From contig JAUIFE010000046.1 in the NCBI GenBank assembly GCA_030429565.1, positions 1 to 35,727 on the forward strand: a stretch of DNA of 35,727 nt. Reading direction: 5' to 3'. The position numbers were made by a program, and so were the translations under genes. The notes under the pieces are model-generated. The model was not told where the DNA came from. It made no database searches and saw only the letters and a program-made list of their open reading frames with translations. Origin of the DNA: Holophagae bacterium (GTDB taxonomy: Bacteria > Acidobacteriota > Holophagae > Acanthopleuribacterales > Acanthopleuribacteraceae). This document shows, piece after piece, positions 23,361 to 31,234 of this stretch. Positions within the stretch are counted from its first letter, which is position 1. Each line of letters opens with the position of its first letter.

Positions 23361-24116
23361 TTAACGCCAGCGCCCGTTGTGAGCCAAAATCTCAATTAAG
23401 TGTTCTGGTAAACACGCGGCGAGATCTTCCCAGGTCATATCGCGGTCTGTCAGAAAACGTTCCGTTAGGAAATGGCGGCGCTTGGGGATTTTGGCATACC
23501 AGGACAACAACAAGCGGGTGTGTTCGGCTGGGCTGAGTTGCCAAGCGATGTCTTCGGCGTGTAACCGGCTGTTGATTTCGTAGAGAAACAAGGCGGCACA
23601 TACCGACAAATTGAACTTGGTACCCAGGCTCAGGACCGGCAAGCGCACGTGCTGGTCGACCATGGCATGGGTGCACGGACTAAGCCCCAAATCCTCTGAG
23701 CCGAAAATGAGGGCGGTTTTTTGCGTGAGCGGCAGGTCGGCCAAGGGCACGGCGTCGGCCCGAGTTGAAACGCCAACCAGACGATAGCCGTTGTCGCGCA
23801 AGTTCTCCAGGCTGGGACTATGATCGTCGCGCTCCTGATGTCGGTGGAGGTCGACCCATTTCGAAGCACCGACCGCGACGCCTGGCGCTACATTAAATGA
23901 ACGGCGGCGCGTGACCACATGAAAATCTTGGACACCATAACACTCACAGGAACGGATAACCGCACTGGCGTCATGGGCGTCGGCGATGTCTTCGAGAACG
24001 ACCGTAATGTGGCGGGTACGGCCGGCGGCGGCCCGTTGAAAGAGACCGCGTTTATTATCGGAGACGAAGCCGGAGAAGTAATCGGTCAGTTCGGTGACCA
24101 AATCAATACGCTGCAT
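23361..24116 (-). CDS. trmH: TrmH-type tRNA/rRNA 2'-O-methyltransferase (SpoU family)
   Basis: 251 residues from the ATG at 24116, with AAAGG 7 bases upstream; a reading to 24245 adds a low-quality extension. It is a SPOUT enzyme. The N-terminal motif ITVVLEDIADAHDASAVIRS and CYGVQDFHVV match TrmH, the middle has ALIFGSEDLGLSP, and the end of the knot is LGTKFNLSVCAALFLYE. These form the AdoMet-binding trefoil knot and include the Arg and Ser/Asn used in catalysis. A C-terminal extension of about 60 residues (LLLSWYAKIPKRRHFLTERF) resembles that of TrmH, which methylates G18 in the tRNA D-loop. The exact target is inferred by similarity. Confidence 0.85.
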   Translation of the reverse strand: MQRIDLVTELTDYFSGFVSDNKRGLFQRAAAGRTRHITVVLEDIADAHDASAVIRSCECYGVQDFHVVTRRRSFNVAPGVAVGASKWVDLHRHQERDDHSPSLENLRDNGYRLVGVSTRADAVPLADLPLTQKTALIFGSEDLGLSPCTHAMVDQHVRLPVLSLGTKFNLSVCAALFLYEINSRLHAEDIAWQLSPAEHTRLLLSWYAKIPKRRHFLTERFLTDRDMTWEDLAACLPEHLIEILAHNGRWR

Positions 24117-24528
24117 GAAAAAACCTTTGCAAAACAAACCGGTGGGCGGTGACGGGGTGACGCAACGCAATATGGCCCCGCCCAAGGGCGGCAAGCGTGT
24201 TGCGGCGACTTTTGTCGGTACACCGTTTGGCATGGTGTGCGCCAAACCATGACGCGCTTTCGGTGAGCGGTCGGGTTGAACCCGCGTCGGGAGCCTATCC
24301 TACCACGAGCGCCGTCGTCATGGCGGCGTGGGCGTCGGTTGTCGGCGTGCTGAATTTTGGCGAAGACGAACCCTCGAATCGCTTTTTTGCGCGTGTTGGG
24401 TAAGGCCCCCCGGCCAGGTAACGCAACCCACGCGGCCCACTTTTTCTTGCGATTGATTGCGCCGCCGCCCGTTGCTTTTTATGATGGGGGCATCGATCTC
24501 ACCACTATTCGCCGCCTTGGAGTTCACC
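24117..24528. other. Divergent spacer of 412 bp with overlapping hairpins
   Basis: It separates trmH and the M16 peptidase. GTTTGGC (24225-24231) pairs with GCCAAAC (24241-24247), and CATGGT (24231-24236) can instead pair with ACCATG (24246-24251), so the two stems exclude each other. No gene is convincing here; both promoters should lie in this stretch. Confidence 0.45.
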
Positions 24529-27345
24529 ATGAAGCTGATGCTTGCCGGTCTCTTACTGTGCTTGACGAGTTTATTTGCCGGCTTTGCCGACGATCTCAAA
24601 CAAGCCGTTCCCCTCGATCCCGACGTTACGATAAAAAAACTCGACAACGGTTTAACCTATTACATTCGCAAAAACAGCAAACCCGAGCAGCGTGCGCAGT
24701 TGCGATTGGTCATCAACGCCGGGTCGATTCTCGAAACCGAGCAACAGCAGGGTTTAGCCCACTTTTTGGAACACATGGCCTTTAACGGCACCAAAAACTT
24801 CGCCAAACAAGAGTTGGTTAACTATTTGGAATCAATAGGTATGCGTTTTGGTGCCGACATCAATGCCTATACCTCTTTTGACGAAACCGTGTACATGCTC
24901 GAGATGCCCACCGACGATCAAGAGCTGCTCGATAAGGCCTTTCAAATCCTGGAAGATTGGGCCCATTTGGTAACCATCGATCCCGAGGAAGTCGACAAGG
25001 AGCGCGGCGTTGTGGTGGAAGAGTGGCGTCGTGGTCGCGGTGCCCAGATGCGGGTCATGCTTGAGCAAATGCCGGTGCTGTTCAAGGGTTCGCGTTACGC
25101 GGAACGCCTGCCGATCGGCAAAGTGGACGTGATTGAAAACGCACCGACCGAGGAGTTGGTGAAGTTTTATCGCGACTGGTATCGGCCCGACCTAATGGCG
25201 GTCGTGGCGGTCGGTGATTTCGATGTGGCGGCGGTCGAGAAAAAAATCATCGACCACTTCAGCAAACTCAAAAATCCCAAAAAGAAACGGGAGCGGAAAA
25301 CGTACGATGTGCCAGGCCATGCCGAAACGCTGTACCTTGCTTCGACCGATCCCGAGTTGACCAATGCCTCCTTGCGCATTGAATACAAACGCAAAGCGGA
25401 GCCGACCAAAACCTTGGCGGATGTACGTCGCGGTCTCGTGAGCGCACTTTATCAAGAAATGCTCAATGATCGTCTGCGCGAGCGTCTCCAAGAAGCCAAC
25501 CCGCCTTATATCTTTGCGAGCTGCAGTGATGGCTCGATTGCGCGCACTTCTACCGCGTTCCGTCAGTTTGCGGTTGTACCGGAGAACGGTTTTGAGACCG
25601 GCTTGCGGGCGCTTCTAACCGAAGCCGAGCGCGTACGCCGCCATGGTTTTACCCAAGGCGAATTGGACCGCAAACGCGCCGAGTACCTGCGTGGTTTGGA
25701 ATCGGCCTACAAAGAGCGCGACAAAACCGAGCACCGTCAAATTATCAGCGGCTATATCGACCACTTTTTGGAAGGAAGCCCCATTCTCAGTCCCGAGCAA
25801 AGCTTGAATTTGGGGAAAGCCTTGTTGCCGAATATCAAGCTTGCCGACGTGAACAAAGCCTCAGATGCCTGGATTACGGAGGAGAACCGCGCCATTTTAT
25901 TGTCTGCGCCGGAAAAAGAAGGCCTGGTGTTGCCGACTAAAGATCAGGTATTGGCTATGATCAAAGAAATCGCGGCCGGTGATGTTCCCGCCTACGATGA
26001 CAACGCTTCCGATCAACCGTTGTTGGCTGAACAACCGAAACCGGGCACCGTGACCGCCGAGGAGACGTTTGCCGAGGTTGGCGTCACCAAATGGACGTTG
26101 AGCAACGGCATCGATGTTTACCTTAAACCCACCGACTTTAAAAACGACGAAGTGATGTTGCGCGGTGTACGCGAGGGCGGTGCTTCGTTGGTGGCCGACG
26201 ATGATTTGATTCCCGTTGAAACGGCGACCACGATCATGGGTCAAAGTGGATTGGGTGCCTTTGACGCGGTCCAGTTGCGCAAGAAGTTGGCGGGTAAGTT
26301 AGTGCAGGTGGTGCCGTTTATTTCGGATGCTGTGCAGGGCGTCAGCGCCGAATCGGCGCCGGACGATTTAGAGACCATGTTCCAGTTGGTGCATCTCTAT
26401 TACACCGCGCCGCGTTTCGAGGAAGCAGGGTTCCATTCCATCAAAAACCGTTGGCAGGCGATTATTAAAAACCGTTCTTCACGTCCGGAAACCGTGTTTC
26501 GCGACGAAGTGCGAAAGGTCATGTATCAAGACCACCCGCGTCACCAGCCCTACACGGCCGAGCGGTTGGAAGCGATGTCGCTGGAAAAATCGCGGGCGCT
26601 GTACCAACAACTGTTTCAGGACGTAAACGGGGCCAAGTTCTACATCATCGGTAACTTTGACCTTGTAGCAATTAAACCGATGGTTACCAAGTATTTGGGG
26701 AGCTTACCCAGCCGCAGCGGCAAGCCGGCTTGGCGCGATAACGGTGATCGCCGCGTGGCTGCCGATAAAACGGTGATCGTTCGCAAAGGCAGTGAACCCA
26801 AAGCTTTGGTGAGCCTGAGCTTTCACGGGCCAACCAAATACGAATACCGCCGCCAGTTGCCGCTTGTGGTGCTTAACCGCGTGCTGACCATCCGTTTGCG
26901 TGAAATTATGCGCGAGGATATGGGTGGGGTTTACAACGTCAGCGTGGCCGGCGGCCTCGCTGAATATCCCATTGGTTCTTTTAGCAACCGCATTTCGTTT
27001 TCCTGTAATCCCGATAATGTTGCCGCTTTGGTGAAGGCCGCTGACGATGAGGTACAGCGCTTGATTAAAGAAGGTTTTGAGCCGTCGTACTTGCAGAAGG
27101 TACTCGAAACGCTGCATCGCGAGCACGAGGTTCGCGTTAAGCAAAACGGCTTCTGGTTGCGGGTCTTAATGGCTTTCGTGGATGATGAAATTCCGTTTAC
27201 CCGCGTTTTGCGTTACGAGGAACATCTCAAAGCGATTGATGTGGCCAAGGTTCAACAAACGGCCGAGCGTTACTACGGTGCCGGGCATCGCTTTGAAGCA
27301 GTGCTGTTGCCTGAAACAGAGGCCGGCGCCGAAACCCAGAATTAA
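24529..27345 (+). CDS. Exported M16-family zinc peptidase (pitrilysin/PqqL-like)
   Basis: 938 residues from the ATG at 24529, with GGAG 6 bases upstream and a signal peptide (MKLMLAGLLLCLTSLFAGFA); an in-frame start at 24457 is less likely. The N-terminal domain opens with a NGLTYYIRKNSKP motif and holds the inverted zinc site HFLEH (78-82), with the third ligand at E164 or E165 in VVVEEW. A second, inactive copy of the M16 fold begins near residue 510 with WTLSNGIDVYLKP. The length of about 930 residues with two M16 pairs fits periplasmic PqqL-type peptidases, which degrade unfolded or small peptides. It has no close operon partner; the next gene starts 123 bp downstream. Confidence 0.92.
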   Translation: MKLMLAGLLLCLTSLFAGFADDLKQAVPLDPDVTIKKLDNGLTYYIRKNSKPEQRAQLRLVINAGSILETEQQQGLAHFLEHMAFNGTKNFAKQELVNYLESIGMRFGADINAYTSFDETVYMLEMPTDDQELLDKAFQILEDWAHLVTIDPEEVDKERGVVVEEWRRGRGAQMRVMLEQMPVLFKGSRYAERLPIGKVDVIENAPTEELVKFYRDWYRPDLMAVVAVGDFDVAAVEKKIIDHFSKLKNPKKKRERKTYDVPGHAETLYLASTDPELTNASLRIEYKRKAEPTKTLADVRRGLVSALYQEMLNDRLRERLQEANPPYIFASCSDGSIARTSTAFRQFAVVPENGFETGLRALLTEAERVRRHGFTQGELDRKRAEYLRGLESAYKERDKTEHRQIISGYIDHFLEGSPILSPEQSLNLGKALLPNIKLADVNKASDAWITEENRAILLSAPEKEGLVLPTKDQVLAMIKEIAAGDVPAYDDNASDQPLLAEQPKPGTVTAEETFAEVGVTKWTLSNGIDVYLKPTDFKNDEVMLRGVREGGASLVADDDLIPVETATTIMGQSGLGAFDAVQLRKKLAGKLVQVVPFISDAVQGVSAESAPDDLETMFQLVHLYYTAPRFEEAGFHSIKNRWQAIIKNRSSRPETVFRDEVRKVMYQDHPRHQPYTAERLEAMSLEKSRALYQQLFQDVNGAKFYIIGNFDLVAIKPMVTKYLGSLPSRSGKPAWRDNGDRRVAADKTVIVRKGSEPKALVSLSFHGPTKYEYRRQLPLVVLNRVLTIRLREIMREDMGGVYNVSVAGGLAEYPIGSFSNRISFSCNPDNVAALVKAADDEVQRLIKEGFEPSYLQKVLETLHREHEVRVKQNGFWLRVLMAFVDDEIPFTRVLRYEEHLKAIDVAKVQQTAERYYGAGHRFEAVLLPETEAGAETQN

Positions 27346-27468
27346 CCAACTCGGTGTTTGCCCGCGCGAAGCGCTTGTGGGCGGCGAGGTGAACCTGTAG
27401 GATTTGCCTTTGTGTGTCGGGTCGATCCCCGACCGCCGCTCATTTCGCTTTTCGTGAGGTAGTGATTC

Positions 27469-28482
27469 GTGAACAAAGTCTTGGTTACCGGTGGGGGCGG
27501 CTTTCTCGGCATCCACTTGGTGCGTCGGTTACGCGCACGAGGCGTGGTGGTCCATGCCTTTCAACGGTCAGCTTATCCGGCTTTGGAACAGCTCGGCGTC
27601 CGGCAATTTCGCGGCGACTTGGCGGTGGATCGTGCGGTGTTGGCCGAGGCTGTTGCGGGTTGCGATGTCGTGTTTCACGTCGCCGCCAAAGCCGGCGTCT
27701 GGGGCGATTATCGCCATTACCATCAAGCCAACGTCACGGGCACGCTTAATGTGCTCAACGCTTGCCTCGAGGCCGGTGTATCTCGCTTGGTTTACACTAG
27801 TTCGCCCAGTGTGACCTTTGATGGCGAAGATCAGGAAGGTGTCGATGAGCGCGCGCCCTATCCGACACAATTTCTGACCGCCTACCCGGCCACCAAAGCC
27901 GAGGCCGAGCAGATGGTCCGCGAATTCGCCGACGATCGGCTCGCCACCGTCTCTTTGCGGCCTCACCTGATTTGGGGGCCCGGCGATCAACACCTGGTTC
28001 CGCGGGTGGTGGATCGTGCCAAAGCGGGTCGTTTGCGTTTGGTCGGCGGTGACGACAAGTTGGTCGATACCGTTTACATCGACAACTGTGTCGACGCCCA
28101 TTTGGCCGCCGCCGAGCGTTTGGCACCGGGCAATGCACTTAGCGGGCAGGCATATTTCATTACCAACGGCGAACCCTTGCCGATGGCCGCCGTGATTAAC
28201 GGCATTGTGCAGGCTGCCGGTTTGGCGCCGATCCAAAAGCGCGTGTCACCGCGTCTGGCCTACGCCGCCGGCGTGTTGATGGAAGGCGGTGCGCGGTTGT
28301 TGGGGATGCGCCGGGAGCCGCCGATGACGCGTTTTGTGGCGGCGCAACTGGGAACGGCCCACTGGTTTGATATCTCGGCCGCGCGGCGCGATTTGGGCTA
28401 CGAGCCGACCGTTTCCATGGCCGACGGCTTTGCCAAACTGGCTGAAGCCTTTCAGCGCGACGGGCTTTGGTGGCGCCGCTAG
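27469..28482 (+). CDS. NAD(P)-dependent short-chain reductase, OleD/3-beta-HSD-like
   Basis: 337 residues from a GTG at 27469, with GAGGTAG about 8 bases upstream. It is an extended SDR: the Rossmann motif TGGGGFLG (7-14), a DVVFHVAAKAGVWG segment, YTSSPSV, and the catalytic Y139-x-x-x-K143 (YPATK). The overall text (SLRPHLIWGPGDQHLVPR, then TRFVAAQLGTAHWFDI) follows 2-alkyl-3-oxoalkanoate reductases (OleD) closely. OleD reduces a beta-keto acid in long-chain olefin synthesis. No OleA, OleB or OleC gene is nearby, so either the pathway is split or the enzyme acts on another sterol- or lipid-like substrate. Confidence is high for the fold and moderate for the substrate. Confidence 0.85.
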   Translation: MNKVLVTGGGGFLGIHLVRRLRARGVVVHAFQRSAYPALEQLGVRQFRGDLAVDRAVLAEAVAGCDVVFHVAAKAGVWGDYRHYHQANVTGTLNVLNACLEAGVSRLVYTSSPSVTFDGEDQEGVDERAPYPTQFLTAYPATKAEAEQMVREFADDRLATVSLRPHLIWGPGDQHLVPRVVDRAKAGRLRLVGGDDKLVDTVYIDNCVDAHLAAAERLAPGNALSGQAYFITNGEPLPMAAVINGIVQAAGLAPIQKRVSPRLAYAAGVLMEGGARLLGMRREPPMTRFVAAQLGTAHWFDISAARRDLGYEPTVSMADGFAKLAEAFQRDGLWWRR

Positions 28483-28654
28483 GTCTCCCCGCCGGCGCCA
28501 CTCTGTTTTAACCCTGTCCTAGGCCGTAACAGCTTGCTTGTAGCGTGGTTGAGCTGCTAACATGCAGCCAATCGTTCTATAACCAAGGCGCCGCCCGCAT
28601 GCTACTTTCGCGATTTCGGGTGGTTGAATACGCCGCTAGGGAGTCCCTGCCGCC

Positions 28655-29635
28655 GTGACCTTTGATGCCGCCGCCTTTCAGCAAACCGGTGACGACTTTT
28701 GTTTACCGTTGCGTGACTTAACCGCGTTGACTCGGCAATCCGCCGCTGTTGTGCGGGCCGCTTTACCCGCCGCAAGTTTGCGCGAACGGTCCGGCTTCGG
28801 CTACCTTGTCGCGGCGGAAGCGGTGCGCACTTACCTACGCGAAGCCGGGCTTAAGCTGCCGTTTCGCACCCTGGCCCACATCAACCTCAAAGGCGGTGTC
28901 GGCAAGACGACCAGTGTCGTGACCTGCGCGGTGCGTGCCGCCCAGTACGGGTTTCGTTGTGCGGTGTTGGATCTCGATTCACAAGCGTCGGCTTCACTGG
29001 CGCTCAACGCTTTGCCTGAAGACGATACGCCGATTTTTTACGATGTTTGGCAAAAGCCGCGCGAATTACTTGGTCCGGCACTCAAACGCATTGACAGCCA
29101 CCTTTACCTGCTGCCCTCTTCGCTTGAAAACGGGTTGCTCGACTCGAGTTTGGCCAACCCACGCCACCAAAAAAAGGCCGTCGCCGAAGTCTGTGCCGAA
29201 TTGGCGCGGCTCGGCTTTGATTTGGTGTGGATTGATTGCCCGCCCTCTTTGGGCACGGCCGTGATTTCCTCGATCTGTGCCGCTGATGAAGTGGTGGTCC
29301 CGATAGGTAGCGATCCGTTCTCTCACAAAGGGTTGACGTTGACGTTATCCGAAATCGAGGCGATTTGCGACACCTACAGCTTGCCGGAACCGCAATGCCG
29401 CGTTTTGTTCGCGCGCTACGACAAACGCGAAAAGTTGGCCGCGCAAACCTTGGCGCGCATGGACGGCGAATACGCCGCTTACGCCGTGCCGATCCCGGTC
29501 CGGGTCAGCACTGAATTTTCGAAGGCCTTGGCCAACGGGGAGACCTTGTTTCATTCGCAACGCAAAAACCCGGCGCGCCAGGATTACGATCGAATCGTCC
29601 GTTACCTACTGCAGCTCGATGCGCCTTTTCGTTAA
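28655..29635 (+). CDS. Orphan ParA-family ATPase with an N-terminal possible DNA-binding region
   Basis: 326 residues from a GTG at 28655, with AGGGAG about 10 bases upstream. The first 70 residues (TALTRQSAAVVRAALP, FGYLVAAEAVRTYLRE) look like a helix-turn-helix of the kind found before the ATPase in some plasmid ParA proteins. Residues 79-86 are the deviant Walker A KGGVGKTT, followed by VLDLDSQASAS and Walker B LVWIDCPPSLGT, and a late VVPIGSDPFSHKGL. These features mark ParA/Soj ATPases that position DNA or protein cargo on the nucleoid. No parB or centromere-like repeat is visible. It heads a same-strand run with the DUF697, binding-protein and rlmKL genes, but a 93-bp gap follows it. 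Confidence 0.85.
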   Translation: MTFDAAAFQQTGDDFCLPLRDLTALTRQSAAVVRAALPAASLRERSGFGYLVAAEAVRTYLREAGLKLPFRTLAHINLKGGVGKTTSVVTCAVRAAQYGFRCAVLDLDSQASASLALNALPEDDTPIFYDVWQKPRELLGPALKRIDSHLYLLPSSLENGLLDSSLANPRHQKKAVAEVCAELARLGFDLVWIDCPPSLGTAVISSICAADEVVVPIGSDPFSHKGLTLTLSEIEAICDTYSLPEPQCRVLFARYDKREKLAAQTLARMDGEYAAYAVPIPVRVSTEFSKALANGETLFHSQRKNPARQDYDRIVRYLLQLDAPFR

Positions 29636-29644
29636 CTTCTTTTC

Positions 29645-29708
29645 GGCGGCTGTGCGCCGCCTGCCGCTGCTTATCTAAAATCGTCGACTCATTCCCGCCG
29701 TCGGCGGG
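29645..29708 (+). promoter_or_regulatory. Two perfect hairpins between parA and the DUF697 gene
   Basis: GGCGGC (29645-29650) pairs with GCCGCC (29656-29661), and CCCGCC (29694-29699) pairs with GGCGGG (29703-29708) around GTC. Neither is followed by a T-run. They could weaken read-through or protect the downstream mRNA. The second ends 20 bases before the next start codon. Confidence 0.4.
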
Positions 29709-29728
29709 CGACCCGTTACGAGGCCGTT

Positions 29729-30421
29729 ATGACTGAAACCCAGGAACCCAGGTTACCCAACGCCGATGCCGCACCCAAGGTCAAACGAAAGCGACGTCGG
29801 CTTTATCAAGCTGAACCCGAGGAAACGCCTCAAGCGGAAGCGGCGGAGCCCGAGGTTTCGGTCGAGCCCGAGACCGAGCGGGTGGAACCGCAGGCGCAAA
29901 CGGCCGCTGTTTCTCTCGCCGAACAGCAGGCCGTTGCCGTGCAGCGTCGATGTCGCCAATTGGCCGGTCGCAACATCATAAAAAATCACGTGGTGGCAAC
30001 CATGTCTTTGGCCTTGGTACCGGTGCCGGTGTTTGACGTATTGGTGATCAGCGCCGCCTTGGTCGAGTTGGTGGAAAAGTTGACCGATTTGTACGGCGTC
30101 CCCAGCGACCGTCCTCGCTTTAAAACACTTGTCGCTGCTTTGGTGGGTGGCTTGGGCTCTTATTGGCTCAGCTCGCTTTCGCTGTACTCATTCAGTAAGG
30201 TGATTCCAGGTTGGCGTTGGTTTGCCGCCGGCGCCGCCATGCCGCTCAGCGCCGGTGCCGTGACCTACGCCGTCGGCAGCGTGCTCTTGCAACATTTAGA
30301 GGCGGGTGGTACTTTGGACGAACGTGCTGTGCCCCACCTTCAGGCACAATACCGACAACAGGTTAAAAAAGGATACTCACTGGCGCAACAATGGTCGCGG
30401 ACAGCTTCTACCTCAAGTTAA
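29729..30421 (+). CDS. DUF697 (YcjF-like) membrane protein
   Basis: 230 residues from the ATG at 29729, with GAGG 5 bases upstream. The first 70 residues are a Lys/Arg start (KVKRKRRRLYQ) followed by an acidic Glu/Pro-rich linker. After NIIKNHVVATMSLALVPVPVFD, with VPVPVFD as the DUF697 hallmark, come VLVISAALVELVEKLTDLYGVP, two hydrophobic stretches (about 133-153 and 162-190) and a soluble C-terminus. DUF697 proteins are inner-membrane proteins, usually beside a YcjX-type GTPase; here an orphan ParA stands upstream instead. The end of the gene overlaps the next gene by 31 bp. Molecular function is not known. Confidence 0.8.
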   Translation: MTETQEPRLPNADAAPKVKRKRRRLYQAEPEETPQAEAAEPEVSVEPETERVEPQAQTAAVSLAEQQAVAVQRRCRQLAGRNIIKNHVVATMSLALVPVPVFDVLVISAALVELVEKLTDLYGVPSDRPRFKTLVAALVGGLGSYWLSSLSLYSFSKVIPGWRWFAAGAAMPLSAGAVTYAVGSVLLQHLEAGGTLDERAVPHLQAQYRQQVKKGYSLAQQWSRTASTSS

Positions 30422-31218
30422 ACGCCCACTTGCGGCGAAGACGGTGGCTCACCGCTTGGGTTAAGTCTCTTTTTTTGGGCCTTGTGCTGGTTCTACCGCT
30501 ACGCGCGCAGAACGGTGATCCTAACAAACCCCTGCTGGTGTTTGCCGAGGATTTTCCACCGTTTTGTTACCGAGTTGACGGCCGGGAAGTCGGTTTTGGG
30601 ACCGAACTGGTGAGCGAAATCTTAACCAGGGTCGCGGTGCCGCATCGCATTCGCATTGAAACCTGGAAGCGTGCCTATCACCAAACGAAAACGGAAGCGG
30701 GTCACGCCCTTTACAGTGTCACCCGCAGCGAAAAGCGGGAGTCGGATTTCCAATGGGTTGGGCCGTTATTCGAGGACGATACGATGGTTTACCAGTTGGC
30801 CGAGGACGCCGCGCCCGTCGTCGATCTCGACCGGCTGCGCGAGGCACGCTCGATCGGTGTCTTGGCGGGCGGTTCCTCCGAGGCGTATCTTAAATCGTTG
30901 GGTTTTCGCAACCTTGAAACTCATCGCAACAGTTTAACTATCTATCGCAAACTCTTGTTGGGCCGGCTCGATTTTGGGGTCGGCAGTGATTGGGAGCTGG
31001 CTTTTCGGGCGAAACTGGACAATCTCGACAGCGAAGCGCTGCAAGCAGTTTACACCCTCAACCACAACCGTATGTATTTGGCTTTCCATCGCGACACGTC
31101 GCCCGCGCTGATTCAGCGGCTGCAATCGCAACTGGACGCCCTAAAAAATGACGGCTTTTACCAAAGGCTACTCAAAAAATACCGCGAAAACCCGCCCATT
31201 CCGGCCGGTCGCGACTGA
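30391..31218 (+). CDS. Periplasmic solute-binding protein, family 3 type, stand-alone
   Basis: 275 residues from the ATG at 30391, which overlaps the DUF697 gene by 31 bp. A basic start and hydrophobic run (VKSLFLGLVLVLPLRAQ) make a signal peptide. The rest is a bilobed binding protein: LLVFAEDFPPFCYRVDGREV, GFGTELVSEILTR, YSVTRSEKRESDFQWVGP, then IGVLAGGSSEAYL and FGVGSDWEL. This is the SBP_bac_3 pattern for amino-acid or related small solutes. No ABC permease or ATPase is next to it, so it may feed a distant transporter or be a chemosensory or other binding protein, as with many solitary copies. Confidence 0.85.
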   Translation: MVADSFYLKLNAHLRRRRWLTAWVKSLFLGLVLVLPLRAQNGDPNKPLLVFAEDFPPFCYRVDGREVGFGTELVSEILTRVAVPHRIRIETWKRAYHQTKTEAGHALYSVTRSEKRESDFQWVGPLFEDDTMVYQLAEDAAPVVDLDRLREARSIGVLAGGSSEAYLKSLGFRNLETHRNSLTIYRKLLLGRLDFGVGSDWELAFRAKLDNLDSEALQAVYTLNHNRMYLAFHRDTSPALIQRLQSQLDALKNDGFYQRLLKKYRENPPIPAGRD

Positions 31219-31234
31219 ATTTTCTGGAGACGAC

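Noticed and set aside
28531..28562. Promoter-like TTGCTT and TAACAT before parA
   Set aside because: Each box matches the consensus only partly; such matches are expected by chance.
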